A stretch of DNA of 64,000 nucleotides from an uncultured Lachnospiraceae bacterium (GCA_934293575.1 CAKQYU010000008.1:1-64000), one strand, 5' to 3'; shown: positions 44,117 through 53,763, counted from the first letter of the stretch. Program-made: numbers and translations. Notes: generated from the letters alone by a model not told the origin.

Positions 44117-45526
44117 TTATACCGAATAACTTACACTGCTTCCGGTTGCTTTCATTTTTTCGGTTTCTGCCATATCTTCTTCCGTCAATACGTCTTCATC
44201 ACCTAAGTCACCTAGATTGATTCTTCTTCTAGCTTTTGAAGAAGGTGTTTTTTGTTGGGCATCATTGTGTTCATCATTTCTTTCAAATCCTGTTGTGGAA
44301 ACCATAACTTCAATTGCCTCAACTTTGATATTTTGTTGTTCCATGGATTCCTTTAAACTGGCAAGACCGCCTTCAATCGCCTGTTTTGCAGCTTCATTCT
44401 CAGCAATAATCTGGGCTGTCATAATACCTTCCTTAGAAACTACATGAATTTGAATTCTACCCAAATGCTCCGGATATAATTGCATCTGTAAACTCGTACT
44501 GTCCTGATTCATCTGTACTTTAATCTGCTCTACAATCTGCTCCACAACCTGTCTGGCATCTACCGGAGAAGCATCCTCCACCATGCTGACATCATCTAAT
44601 CCGTTCATTGCATCCTGTATTCCCTGTAGAATCGGATTTTTAACGAAATCCTGAGTTTCTGTTGATGTTTCACTTCTTTGTAAACCGTTGAATTGCGTGG
44701 CCTTTTCCTCCGAACCGGTCTGTGAAAAAGACTCCTTGTTGTCGGTACTTTGCTTCGTAACGGTTTCCTTTCTGTTATCGGTCACCTGAATATATGGTTC
44801 ATTCGATACATCCGATTCATCCGTCAGCAAATTCGTATCCGGTTGCTCATTGGTCAATACCAAAGTATCCTTTACATCGGTTTGTCCGGCATTAAAAAGT
44901 TCATGCGTCTTTGATTGAATATCATCAAAAGATATACCTTCCAAATCAACGACAAAATCCGATAATTCATCAGTTGCCTGTGTGATAACATCAATCAGTT
45001 GTTTAAATTGTCCGTTCAAGTCCTCATTGGTCAGCAAGTCCATTGCGTCCGCCTGATTCTCAGACAAAAAGAAATTTTTCATTTCGTCGAGATTAAAAAT
45101 ATCTTTGAAATCCATTCCGAAATCCTGTAATTTTTCTTTTAGTTCATCCGGCGTACACTGTAAAATCTGTGACAACTGCGTCAATAAAGCCGATACCGCC
45201 TCCATTACATCTTCCATATCTTTCGGACATAAATCTTCATCGGATTCAACCGTGTCCTTATTGTCTGTGGAAGGTGATGCTGTATTCTTTACATTCTCTG
45301 CATTGTTCTGTTTAACAGGTTTTTCTGTGACAGCTGTAGAAGTATTTGCATCTTTGTTATCCGGTATTGTATTTACCGTTTTTTGCTGATTCACTGTTAC
45401 ATCCTTTTTTTCGGATGTGCTTGACAAAATATCCGCAAAATTTCCGGTATCATTTGACGAAGAAGATTTTGCCTGCATTCCAACCGTTAATAAATTGGTA
45501 ATATTAATTGTTTCATCAACCCTCAT
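44117..45526 (-). CDS. fliK: Flagellar hook-length control protein FliK
   Basis: Molecular ruler that makes FlhB switch substrates. The 469-residue protein has a long, poorly conserved, Asp/Thr/Gln-rich N-terminal region (to about 320) and the conserved C-terminal domain with LYPEHLGRIQIHVVSKEG, AAKQAIEGGLASLKE and the end helix. The ruler region is typical in being low complexity. GGAGG is 7 bases before the ATG. It lies between the motE-like gene and flgD. Confidence 0.93.
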   Translation of the reverse strand: MRVDETINITNLLTVGMQAKSSSSNDTGNFADILSSTSEKKDVTVNQQKTVNTIPDNKDANTSTAVTEKPVKQNNAENVKNTASPSTDNKDTVESDEDLCPKDMEDVMEAVSALLTQLSQILQCTPDELKEKLQDFGMDFKDIFNLDEMKNFFLSENQADAMDLLTNEDLNGQFKQLIDVITQATDELSDFVVDLEGISFDDIQSKTHELFNAGQTDVKDTLVLTNEQPDTNLLTDESDVSNEPYIQVTDNRKETVTKQSTDNKESFSQTGSEEKATQFNGLQRSETSTETQDFVKNPILQGIQDAMNGLDDVSMVEDASPVDARQVVEQIVEQIKVQMNQDSTSLQMQLYPEHLGRIQIHVVSKEGIMTAQIIAENEAAKQAIEGGLASLKESMEQQNIKVEAIEVMVSTTGFERNDEHNDAQQKTPSSKARRRINLGDLGDEDVLTEEDMAETEKMKATGSSVSYSV

Positions 45527-45564
45527 ATACTGCCTCCTTTCTGTAAAGTTTTGGTGGTAATAAT

Positions 45565-46320
45565 CTACGGCATTAATTTCTTGGTTACATTTGCAGCAAA
45601 ATCCGGATCCATTTCATCCATAACCTTTGCCCTTTTATCTGCTTTCATAGCGGATAAAATATCAGCAACCGTATCAAGATTTCCCATCTTTTCCAAAACA
45701 CTGGCTGCTTCTGCCGGCTTCATATTCTCATATGTTTTGGCAAGATCTTTTAATTCGGTATTTGCCTGATCGTTTGAAATAACCTGTCGATAGATTGCTT
45801 CTGCGTTTGCAGCATCAATGCTTTCATACCACTCTTTATATGTATCGGCATCCGGAGCGTTTTCTCCATAGACTATTTCGTTATAAAATTCTTCTTTTTG
45901 TTTTTGGAAGTCATTCTGCTCTGTTTCAAAAGCCTGTAACCGCGTAACTTCTTTGTTTAAATCATCTACATTTTCTTTTAGTGATTTATTTTCTTTTGAC
46001 AATTTTTCATTTTCGGCTTCTAATTGGGAAATCAAATCTTTTGCCTGTGACAAGGTTGCAACCTGGTCATTTCCGTTTTCCTCAATTTCCTGATCAATCT
46101 CTTCCTGTGTCGGTTCCGGCAAAATCTTATTAATAACAGGAACATCCTTTAGCACCGGACGTAATACCGAACTACCAAATCCACCTACATCAAGCTTAAT
46201 CAAAACTCCTAATATAACCAGCCATACAACAATAATTAAAAATACAAAAATACCGGAAATAATCTTTGAACCAACACTTTCTCCATTTTCATTTTGCTTT
46301 TTTTTATTTTTCTTTGCCAT
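45565..46320 (-). CDS. MotE-like (YlxF) flagellar protein with MgtE N-terminal fold
   Basis: A 251-residue protein: basic N terminus, one membrane helix (about 22-45), a long coiled coil (about 95-150), and a C-terminal helical repeat resembling the MgtE intracellular N domain (YENMKPAEAASVLEKMGNL, ILSAMKADKRAKVMDEM). Such MotE/YlxF proteins in other bacteria stabilise MotC or guide the flagellum. It lies 3 bp before fliJ in transcription terms and 38 bp after it fliK begins. Confidence 0.88.
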   Translation of the reverse strand: MAKKNKKKQNENGESVGSKIISGIFVFLIIVVWLVILGVLIKLDVGGFGSSVLRPVLKDVPVINKILPEPTQEEIDQEIEENGNDQVATLSQAKDLISQLEAENEKLSKENKSLKENVDDLNKEVTRLQAFETEQNDFQKQKEEFYNEIVYGENAPDADTYKEWYESIDAANAEAIYRQVISNDQANTELKDLAKTYENMKPAEAASVLEKMGNLDTVADILSAMKADKRAKVMDEMDPDFAANVTKKLMP

Positions 46321-46322
46321 TT

Positions 46323-46775
46323 TTAATCCTCCGAATTTGGGTTGTTATACTGATAACTGACTAATTGGTCTATTTCTTTCATTTCCTCTAAATTCAATTC
46401 CTGTTTGAATATTTCAAATTGATTTTCCTTTAGTTTTTCATGAATTTTACGGTCTTTCATCGCTTCGTTCATCCGTTCCAATGCCTGTTCCAATTCTTTT
46501 TCAATCGAATGAATAACATTTTGCTGATTCTTTATTTCATCATCCATATATAAAATTGCATTTTTACAGGTCTCAATTTCTAAAATGTTAAGATGCTCAA
46601 AAACCAGTTGTCGGTATTGTTCTTCATATCCCTGTTTTCTGTTTTGCAGTTGTTGCAGCTTATCCGTTGCTTCATTCAGCCTCGCCTGAACTTCCATATA
46701 GTTTTGTTTTGCCTGCTCCTCTAATTTGTATTTGATTTGCAGGATATTTTCCATTCTGTAAATAAACTTTGCCAT
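46323..46775 (-). CDS. fliJ: Flagellar export chaperone FliJ
   Basis: Cytoplasmic stalk-like coiled coil of the export ATPase. The 150-residue protein starts AKFIYRMENILQIKYKLEEQ and is almost entirely helical, with regular Glu/Gln/Lys heptads. It follows fliI after 21 bp, the normal position. Sequence conservation is weak in this family, so position and the opening pattern carry the call. Confidence 0.92.
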   Translation of the reverse strand: MAKFIYRMENILQIKYKLEEQAKQNYMEVQARLNEATDKLQQLQNRKQGYEEQYRQLVFEHLNILEIETCKNAILYMDDEIKNQQNVIHSIEKELEQALERMNEAMKDRKIHEKLKENQFEIFKQELNLEEMKEIDQLVSYQYNNPNSED

Positions 46776-46796
46776 ATCATCATTCCTTTGAATTCA

Positions 46797-48101
46797 TCAT
46801 TCAAATATCTTCTGCATCAGTTCGATTTCTTCATCAAACGCAAACTTCGTGTCTACATCCTGTATCAAAAATTCATTTACCGACCGGATTTTTGAAATAG
46901 CAAAATCAATCTCCGGATTTGAACCTGCTTTATAAGCTCCAATATTAATCAAATCTTCCGCTTCATTATAGGTTGCAAGAATGTTTTTGATTTTACCTGC
47001 CGCTGCCTTATGTTCTTTGGTTGCAATTCCGCTCATACATCTGGAAATGCTTTGCAAAACATCAATTGCAGGATAATGATTCTTATGACCTAATTTTCTG
47101 GATAAAATAATATGTCCATCCAAAATACCTCTTGCGGTATCGGATATCGGTTCGTTAAAATCATCTCCATCTACCAGAACTGCATATAATCCGGTGATAG
47201 AACCTTTTTCCGAATTACCTGCCCGTTCCAAGACCTTCGGCAGTTCCGAATATACAGAAGGCGGATATCCTCTTGTAACCGGTGGTTCTCCGGATGCTAA
47301 CCCAATCTCTCTTTGTGCCATGCAAAAACGCGTCATGTTATCCATCATAAGAAGAACATCTTTTCCCTGATCTCTGAAATATTCCGCAATTGCTGTGGCT
47401 GTTTTGGCAGCCTTATTCCGGATCAATGCCGGCTTATCCGATGTTGCGATCACAAGAACGGACCTTTTTAATCCTTCTTCTCCCAAATCCCGTTCAATAA
47501 ATTCACGAACCTCTCTACCTCGTTCTCCAATCAGTGCAATCACATTGATGTCTGCTTTTGTATTTCTTGCAAACATTCCCATTAATGTCGACTTACCGAC
47601 ACCGGAACCGGCAAATATTCCGATTCGTTGTCCTTTACCGACCGTAATCATTCCATCCACAGCCTTCACGCCAAGCGGAAGAACCTCTGAAATCATCTTT
47701 CTCTTTAATGCATCCGGCGGTGGAGCATCAATCGGATAAGTTTCTTTTAAATTCAATTCTTTACCATCCATAGGACGTCCCAATCCATCTAAAGACCGTC
47801 CCAAAAGTTCCGGACCAACCGGAACCTTTAATGGTTCTTTGGTATTTTCTACGATTGCCCCTAAACCAATTCCATCCACACTTTCAAATGGCATCAACAA
47901 CACTCTGTTATCCCGGAATCCAACCACTTCCGCCATAACCTGATGTGTACCGTCCTTTGAAAGAATTATACATAAATCATTTAACTTACAGGTAGGACCT
48001 ACCGATTCCACAGTAAGTCCTACTACTTTTACCACTTTACCCAATTCTTTTACATAACTTTTCTTTGCAAGAGACAAATATGCATTATAATCTATACTCA
48101 A
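46797..48101 (-). CDS. fliI: Flagellum-specific export ATPase FliI
   Basis: Hexameric ATPase powering protein export, related to F1 beta. The 434-residue protein has Walker A GIFAGSGVGKST, the FliI signature GERGREVREFI, Walker B DVLLMMDNMTRF and the PSVYSELPKVLERAG segment. The N-terminal hexamer domain is complete. It uses a TTG start after GGTGG. It follows fliH closely (8 bp), and fliJ comes next. Confidence 0.97.
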   Translation of the reverse strand: MSIDYNAYLSLAKKSYVKELGKVVKVVGLTVESVGPTCKLNDLCIILSKDGTHQVMAEVVGFRDNRVLLMPFESVDGIGLGAIVENTKEPLKVPVGPELLGRSLDGLGRPMDGKELNLKETYPIDAPPPDALKRKMISEVLPLGVKAVDGMITVGKGQRIGIFAGSGVGKSTLMGMFARNTKADINVIALIGERGREVREFIERDLGEEGLKRSVLVIATSDKPALIRNKAAKTATAIAEYFRDQGKDVLLMMDNMTRFCMAQREIGLASGEPPVTRGYPPSVYSELPKVLERAGNSEKGSITGLYAVLVDGDDFNEPISDTARGILDGHIILSRKLGHKNHYPAIDVLQSISRCMSGIATKEHKAAAGKIKNILATYNEAEDLINIGAYKAGSNPEIDFAISKIRSVNEFLIQDVDTKFAFDEEIELMQKIFE

Positions 48102-48109
48102 ATTACCAC

Positions 48110-49000
48110 CTAATCCTTAATCATAAGTTTCAATGCTGTTTTTAAATTCTTTAATTGTACATCCAAACTCAGGTTAACAATTCCGTTATCCGTTTCAATC
48201 AGGCATTGCAACGGCTCCAGTTTAGCATCCTCAAAAATCTCAATGGATATATTGGGATTTTGGGCACCATATATATTCTCCTTCTGACTTACAATTTCTT
48301 TATAATCTTCTGAAGAAACTTTGATAACAAAATTTTTGCTGTCATCCATATCTTCCATTGCATGATTTACCATATAAAACAATACAGACTGATAATCGTC
48401 CAACATAATACCTGTGACATTCGAAATCATTTCACATAGAATTTCCACCATTTTCGTTTCGGTTTCTTTCATCAGATTATCTTTTGTTGTCCTGATTTCT
48501 GTTTCAAAATCCAGCTGCTGCTGCCGTAATGCATCCTGTTGTCTGGCAATTTCTTCCTGTGCTGCCGCCAAAGCCTCCTGATAGCCTTTTTGGTAGCCTT
48601 CTTCCTGTGCAGATTGTTTTATCTGTTCTGACTCATCATATGCCTGTGCCCGTAACTGTTCCGCTTCATCATGCGCTTTGTTTACAATCTCATCCGCTTC
48701 CTGTTTTGCGGCATGCAATACATCTTCCGAAATCTGTTTTAATTGTAAATTATCGGATTCCTGAAGATTTGGCAATGAAGCGGTATCAAATGTTAATACA
48801 TCATCCCCAAAATCTACGCCCTCTAATTCCGCATCGCGAATCATAGCTTCCGCCAGTGCTTCCTCCATAGATTCTTCACCGGTTGCCGCTATCTCATTGT
48901 TTGCATCAATTGCCTGAATAATTTTATTTTTGTTTGCATCAATTACAATTGCATCTTGTTTGGAAAATGCAATAAAATTTGATTTTATTAAATTAGACAA
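48110..49000 (-). CDS. fliH: Flagellar assembly protein FliH
   Basis: Negative regulator and peripheral stalk of FliI. The 296-residue protein has a long helical middle rich in Glu/Gln/Ala (about 90-180, including QSAQEEGYQKGYQEALA with GxxxG-like repeats) and a C-terminal alpha/beta domain that binds FliI. It uses a TTG start, with GGAGGAG about 10 bases upstream inside fliG, and overlaps fliG by 8 bases. Confidence 0.92.
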   Translation of the reverse strand: MSNLIKSNFIAFSKQDAIVIDANKNKIIQAIDANNEIAATGEESMEEALAEAMIRDAELEGVDFGDDVLTFDTASLPNLQESDNLQLKQISEDVLHAAKQEADEIVNKAHDEAEQLRAQAYDESEQIKQSAQEEGYQKGYQEALAAAQEEIARQQDALRQQQLDFETEIRTTKDNLMKETETKMVEILCEMISNVTGIMLDDYQSVLFYMVNHAMEDMDDSKNFVIKVSSEDYKEIVSQKENIYGAQNPNISIEIFEDAKLEPLQCLIETDNGIVNLSLDVQLKNLKTALKLMIKD

Positions 49001-50006
49001 TTATTTCATCTCCTCCACCACGCGAGATAACAATTTCGCCGGTGTCTTCTAACTTACGAATAATATTAACAATTTTCTGCTGAGCTTCCTCTACATCCTT
49101 CAAACGAACAGGACCCATGTATTCCATATCTTCCTTAATCATGGCTGCAAGACGGGATGACAGATTATTAAAGATACAGTTTTGAACATCTTCATTTGCA
49201 TTCTTAAGCGCAATTGCCAGTTCACTGTTATCAACCTCACGCAATATCGTCTGAATTGCACGATTATCAAGGCTCAAAATATCCTCAAATACAAACATCT
49301 TACGTCTGATTTCATCTGCAAGCTCCGGTTCTTCGATTTCAAGTGTTTCCATAATATGTTTTTCCGTACTACGGTCAACCGTATTCAAAATTGAAACAAT
49401 TGCATCGACACCACCAACAATCGTATAATCCTGATTTACAAGAGAAGATAATTTCTTTTCCAAAACCTTTTCCACTTCCTTAATAACATCCGGACTTGTC
49501 CGATCCATCAATGCGATACGTTTTGCAACATCAGCCTGTTTATCCGGTGGCAAAGCACTGACAACGGCAGACGCCTGACTTGCCGGTAAATATGCCAATA
49601 TCAAAGCAATTGTCTGCGGATGTTCATCCTGAATAAAATTCAACAACTGAGAAGGATCTGCTTTCCGCACAAATTCAAAAGGACGTACCTGTAAGGATGC
49701 AGTAAGTCTTCCGATAACGTCTTTTGCTTTTTCTTCACCAAGCGCCTTGTCCAACAATTCCTTCGCATAACCGATACCACCTTCGGCAATATATTGTTGT
49801 GCCAGACAGACTTCATAAAACTCTTCCAATACCTGTTCTTTTAAATCCGGAGATACACTTCTTGTATTGGCAATCTCCAAGGTCAAAGATTCTATCTCAT
49901 CTTCTTTTAAATGCTTGAATACACTTGCTGATTTCTCCGGTCCCAATGAAATTAACAAAATAGCAGCTTTTTGTACGCCGGATATTTCATCATCATATGT
50001 AGCCAT
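48993..50006 (-). CDS. fliG: Flagellar motor switch protein FliG
   Basis: Torque-generating rotor protein, 337 residues. It has the N-terminal FliF-binding domain (GVQKAAILLISLGPEKSASV), the middle EHPQTIALILAYLPASQAS domain and the C-terminal charged torque helix (FVFEDILSLDNRAIQTILRE). All three armadillo-like parts are complete. The ATG at 50006 is preferred over a GTG two codons before, since GGAGGAG fits it. It lies between fliF and fliH. Confidence 0.97.
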   Translation of the reverse strand: MATYDDEISGVQKAAILLISLGPEKSASVFKHLKEDEIESLTLEIANTRSVSPDLKEQVLEEFYEVCLAQQYIAEGGIGYAKELLDKALGEEKAKDVIGRLTASLQVRPFEFVRKADPSQLLNFIQDEHPQTIALILAYLPASQASAVVSALPPDKQADVAKRIALMDRTSPDVIKEVEKVLEKKLSSLVNQDYTIVGGVDAIVSILNTVDRSTEKHIMETLEIEEPELADEIRRKMFVFEDILSLDNRAIQTILREVDNSELAIALKNANEDVQNCIFNNLSSRLAAMIKEDMEYMGPVRLKDVEEAQQKIVNIIRKLEDTGEIVISRGGGDEIIV

Positions 50007-50026
50007 AAACACTCCTCCAAATCTAT

Positions 50027-51643
50027 TTAATCCCAGTCATCATTCAACCAGTTACGCAACAGCAACGCCACCTCTTCCGGATTTTCATCAACAAATCGTT
50101 CAATCTGTTGTCTGGTTGCTGATTTATCACTAAATTCAATGTCCTCTAATGTCTGATTCTCTTTTGTTGTTGCAAGTAATGCCTCGACAGATAACTCCGG
50201 CTCTAACTCTGTCACTTCTACCGGTTTCATTCCCTTAAATACTACAAAGCATAATAACGCAACAATTAAAAATGCAAGTAAAAACTGTAAGTAATTTGTT
50301 ACGGTATCTACCGTACTTGCTTCCTTCGGATAGAATAACGGAACCTGAAAAGCCCGAATCTGGATGTTATCCTGACTGATACCGGTTGCCTTTTCTACCA
50401 ATGCATAGGTTTCCGCATCTATATCCAAAGCAACCTGATCACTGTTTTCACTTTGGAACTTTTCAAAATTCGTGCCCTTTAACTGACCGGATTTTTTCAT
50501 CTGTTCTTCATCGTAAATAACATATTTGAGCAAAACGACCGCAATTGTCGAATTTGCTGTATCCACTGTTCCTACTGCTTTTTCTGTAACGGTATTGGTT
50601 ACACTGTCATGGAATACATTCTTTACAACGCTTGCATTACTGTTTGCCGTTGTATTAGTCTGGATTTCATAATCCTGAACGGTTCCGTCATTGGAATCCG
50701 TACCGGGGATTCCGGATGTTCCGTCTACATTAGTTGCATCATAGGTGTATTGTTCCACCAACGGACCGGTATCTTCTTCGGTATCGTCGGTATAATGATG
50801 CTCGTCATTAATCGTTACCGCATCCAAATCAATGTCCAAATTGGCCTTTACTTCCGCATCATTATAAATACCGGAATTCACAAATAAACTCCTTACCTGA
50901 TCCTGAAGATTTTCTGTAACCTGATTGGTTATCTTTACTGTCTGCGCCGCTGAACCCGCAGTTGTATTCACATCATTGTCTCCACCAAACAACAAAGAAC
51001 CTGTCTGATCGACAATTCGTACGGAATCGGTTGTCTGGTTTCCCAAAGAGGTAGCAACATAGTTTGCAATTCCTTCAACTCCGGAACTGTCAAAATCATC
51101 CGTTGTAATCAACAAAACACTGGCTGTTGTTTCTTTCTCACTAGATAATAACGAATTTGTCGAATCAGGCACTGTAATCTGAACGGATGCCTGTTTTACT
51201 CCTTTTATCAATTCAAGGTCGGCTCCAATCTGATTTTGTGTCAGGATTTTCTGTTTTAAATTACGCTCGCTGTCTGTTGTCGACATACTGTTGTTAAGCG
51301 CCCAATCCAAATCCGTATTGACATCGGTTGCAATATTATTTTCACCTAATGCAAGCCTGGCCTGTGCTTCACTTTTTTCATCGACCGAAAATGATTTACC
51401 GTCACCGGAAATTTTTACACTGATTCCTGCATCATCCAATACCGTTTTTGCACTTGCGGCATCTGCGGTATTATCAAAAGTGACAAGATTGACATAGTTT
51501 GTTCTTGTAAGCAACACAACTAACGCCACCAGTGTCATTATCACTGCCGCCGTTATGGAAACAATTAAGGTTTTCTGTTTACTGTTAAATCTATTCCAAA
51601 ACTCAACTATTTTCGTTTGTATCTTCTTTAATCTGTCTAACAT
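50027..51643 (-). CDS. fliF: Flagellar MS-ring protein FliF
   Basis: Forms the membrane ring on which export gate and rotor assemble. The 538-residue protein has a short cytoplasmic N terminus (MLDRLKKIQTKIVEFWNRF), a first membrane helix (about 25-45), ring-building motifs with NYVNLVTFD and LILTQNQIGADLELIKGVK-like stretches, a second helix near 440-460, and a C-terminal FliG-binding end (IERFVDENPEEVALLLRNWL). The ATG at 51643 has GAGGAG 4 bases upstream. The order fliE-fliF-fliG is standard. Confidence 0.96.
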   Translation of the reverse strand: MLDRLKKIQTKIVEFWNRFNSKQKTLIVSITAAVIMTLVALVVLLTRTNYVNLVTFDNTADAASAKTVLDDAGISVKISGDGKSFSVDEKSEAQARLALGENNIATDVNTDLDWALNNSMSTTDSERNLKQKILTQNQIGADLELIKGVKQASVQITVPDSTNSLLSSEKETTASVLLITTDDFDSSGVEGIANYVATSLGNQTTDSVRIVDQTGSLLFGGDNDVNTTAGSAAQTVKITNQVTENLQDQVRSLFVNSGIYNDAEVKANLDIDLDAVTINDEHHYTDDTEEDTGPLVEQYTYDATNVDGTSGIPGTDSNDGTVQDYEIQTNTTANSNASVVKNVFHDSVTNTVTEKAVGTVDTANSTIAVVLLKYVIYDEEQMKKSGQLKGTNFEKFQSENSDQVALDIDAETYALVEKATGISQDNIQIRAFQVPLFYPKEASTVDTVTNYLQFLLAFLIVALLCFVVFKGMKPVEVTELEPELSVEALLATTKENQTLEDIEFSDKSATRQQIERFVDENPEEVALLLRNWLNDDWD

Positions 51644-51693
51644 AGTGCTCCTCACAAGAATATATCAAAGTCTTATTCTATCCCAAATATTTT

Positions 51694-52008
51694 TTATAAC
51701 TGCATATTCATCAATTCTTTGTATGCTTCCAAAACTTTTTTGGTAACCTGAACCGTGTATTGCAATGAAATATTCGCCTTTTGTTGTGCAATTGCCAAAT
51801 CATGTGTACTCGTTGAATACCCCAAAGCAAAGTTAATCTCCGATTCCTCTGCCGCTTTCTGATAATCATCCGTTTCTTTATACATATCTATTGCAGATGA
51901 CAAAAAACTGTCAAATGCGGTCTGATTATCTGTTGTAACCTGTGCTGTATTTATATTATTTAAAACGGTATCGTTATTCATAATACCATGAATTGCAGAT
52001 AATGCCAT
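51694..52008 (-). CDS. fliE: Flagellar hook-basal body protein FliE
   Basis: Adaptor between the MS-ring and rod, 104 residues. The central FDSFLSSAIDMYKETDDYQKAA and the closing ANISLQYTVQVTKKVLEAYKE motif with a small C-terminal helix are characteristic. The ATG at 52008 has AGGTGA 5 bases upstream; a GTG three codons earlier lies inside that site. It follows flgC after 22 bp. Confidence 0.95.
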   Translation of the reverse strand: MALSAIHGIMNNDTVLNNINTAQVTTDNQTAFDSFLSSAIDMYKETDDYQKAAEESEINFALGYSTSTHDLAIAQQKANISLQYTVQVTKKVLEAYKELMNMQL

Positions 52009-52030
52009 TTGTATCACCTATCCCATATCT

Positions 52031-52474
52031 TTAATTAAATAATTCCAATCCCTTTGCTGCCATTGCTTTTGCTGCCTCAAACGCGGTTGCGTTTGCTTCA
52101 TAAGAACGACTGGCATCAATTAAGTTTGTCATTTCTGTAACCGTATTCACATTCGGATATGTTACATATCCATTCTCATCCGCATCCGGATGATTTGGGT
52201 CATATACCATTGCTCCTTCTGTTGTATCCTCAACAATTGCAGCAATCTTGACACCCTTTGCCTGAAACGTATCTAATTTGTTACTCAAAACTTTATCAAA
52301 AGTTGTATTGGAATTTTGTTCAAACACAACCGTCTGTCTTTTGTAAACATTTCCGTTCTCATCCCGTGTTGTATTAACATTTGCAATGTTCTGGGAAATA
52401 ATATCCATTCTTGTCCGCTGTGCAGTCATTCCGGTTGCCGCAACGTTCATCGCATTAAAAATACCACTACTCAT
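52031..52474 (-). CDS. flgC: Flagellar basal body rod protein FlgC
   Basis: Proximal rod subunit, 147 residues, with the N-terminal rod motif (FNAMNVAATGMTAQRTRMD, ISQNIANVNTT) and the C-terminal helix (NLIDASRSYEANATAFEAAK). Length is standard. GGGAGG precedes the ATG by 8 bases. It pairs with flgB at the head of the locus. Confidence 0.97.
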   Translation of the reverse strand: MSSGIFNAMNVAATGMTAQRTRMDIISQNIANVNTTRDENGNVYKRQTVVFEQNSNTTFDKVLSNKLDTFQAKGVKIAAIVEDTTEGAMVYDPNHPDADENGYVTYPNVNTVTEMTNLIDASRSYEANATAFEAAKAMAAKGLELFN

Positions 52475-52488
52475 CCGTCAAACCTCCC

Positions 52489-52881
52489 TTATGAAGATAA
52501 TACTGTTTTATATCTGGAAAATTCCTGACTAATCTGATCCACTAATGCATTATATCGGATTTGATTTTCTGCCAAAGCAGCATTTTCTGTATCAATATCC
52601 ACATTATTGCCATCTAAGCGATAAGATAAAACTGAAGAATCTGTATAGGTAACACCTCCAAAATCCGATAAATGGGTATTTACCTCTTCTACCCGTTCAC
52701 TTAAAGGATCCGCTCCAATCAAAGCCTGTTCTAAATAATTCTGAAAAGAAACATCTTTTCTTTTGTAATTCGGAGTATCCACATTTGCTATATTATTGGA
52801 CAATACTTCGTTACGCAGATTTGCTGCATCCGCCGCTTTATCCAATACATTAATATAGTTATAAATATTGGTATTAATCAT
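52489..52881 (-). CDS. flgB: Flagellar basal body rod protein FlgB
   Basis: Proximal rod subunit, 130 residues, with the rod motif AANLRNEVLSNNIANVDTPN and a conserved C-terminal helix (ENQIRYNALVDQISQEFSRY). First gene of the fla/che locus; AAGGAGGG lies 7 bases before the ATG. The promoter region upstream and codY just before it match the B. subtilis arrangement. Confidence 0.97.
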   Translation of the reverse strand: MINTNIYNYINVLDKAADAANLRNEVLSNNIANVDTPNYKRKDVSFQNYLEQALIGADPLSERVEEVNTHLSDFGGVTYTDSSVLSYRLDGNNVDIDTENAALAENQIRYNALVDQISQEFSRYKTVLSS

Positions 52882-52900
52882 TTGCTTCCCTCCTTATTGC

Positions 52901-52934
52901 ATTATAAACATAGCAAAGGACTTATGAGAAAACT
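52901..52934 (-). promoter_or_regulatory. Likely fla/che promoter region ahead of flgB
   Basis: TATAAT (52906-52901) on the minus strand lies about 20 bases before flgB. The -35 position (TCTCAT) is poor. A hairpin (GCAAAAGGA...TCCTTTGC arms with an inner TGAG/CTCA) covers the region upstream and may end codY transcripts. Within it AGTTTTCTCATAAGT (52934-52920) matches 11 of 15 positions of the CodY box. Confidence 0.5.
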
Positions 52935-52972
52935 CACAAATCCTTTTGCAACTCAAAATCCATTTTATATGA

Positions 52973-53740
52973 TTATTTTAAATTATCAATTTCATCAAAA
53001 ACAAGTTCGTTTAATACTTTAATATATGTACCCTTCATCCCTGAAGACCTTGTCTCAATCACACCTGCGCTTTCAAACTTCCTTAACGCATTCACGATTA
53101 CCGACCTTGTAATTCCTACCCGGTCTGCAATCTTAGAAGCCACCAGGATTCCTTCCATATCCTGTAATTCATCAAAAACATGAATAATTGCTTCCTGTTC
53201 CGAATTCGACAATGTACTGATAGCCGAACGAACAATTGTCAGTTTGCGGGATTCTTCTGCATTCTCCTCGTTCACACTGCGCATCATCTCTAACCCAACT
53301 ACTGTTGTTCCGTATTCACTTAAAATGATATCATCAATACTGTATGAATCATTCTCACGATACATAAAAACGGTTCCTAAGCGCTCTCCCGCAATATCAA
53401 TTGGAGAAATAATTGCCTGATAATGCTCTAAATCCTCAAACTCGAATCCAAGTGTCGCCAGATTCACATTCTCCTTTGTGGATAATACTCCCAAAAGACG
53501 TTCATTTAACATCTTATCGATAAATCCGCCAACATCCGGTACAATCATTTCGGTTATTACGCTGATGTCAGAACGATTCTTGATACCTAAAACCTTACCC
53601 TTCTTGCTGATTACAAGAATATCCGATTCCAAAATCTCACTCAGGACTTTGCAGATATCATTAAATACAACCTTATGGGAACTGTTATTATGTAAAAGTT
53701 GATTAATTTTTCTCGTTTTATCTAATAACTGTACACTCAT
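52973..53740 (-). CDS. codY: Global nutritional repressor CodY
   Basis: GTP- and branched-chain-amino-acid-sensing repressor. The 255-residue protein has the N-terminal GAF-like sensing domain (MSVQLLDKTRKINQLL onward to about 155) and a C-terminal winged HTH (ASKIADRVGITRSVIVNALR, then ESAGVIETRSSGMKGTYIKV). The ATG at 53740 has GGAGG 6 bases upstream; a longer frame lacks a site. In B. subtilis codY also precedes flgB and CodY represses fla/che. A CodY-like box overlaps its promoter here. Confidence 0.97.
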   Translation of the reverse strand: MSVQLLDKTRKINQLLHNNSSHKVVFNDICKVLSEILESDILVISKKGKVLGIKNRSDISVITEMIVPDVGGFIDKMLNERLLGVLSTKENVNLATLGFEFEDLEHYQAIISPIDIAGERLGTVFMYRENDSYSIDDIILSEYGTTVVGLEMMRSVNEENAEESRKLTIVRSAISTLSNSEQEAIIHVFDELQDMEGILVASKIADRVGITRSVIVNALRKFESAGVIETRSSGMKGTYIKVLNELVFDEIDNLK

Positions 53741-53763
53741 GTTTACCCTCCAATATAAAAATA

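Noticed and set aside
19192..52881. Search for sigma-28 promoters (TAAA, 15 bases, GCCGATAA) in the fla/che gaps
   Set aside because: No gap gave a convincing match by eye; the only good promoter words were sigma-A-like. A motif scan might still find weaker ones.
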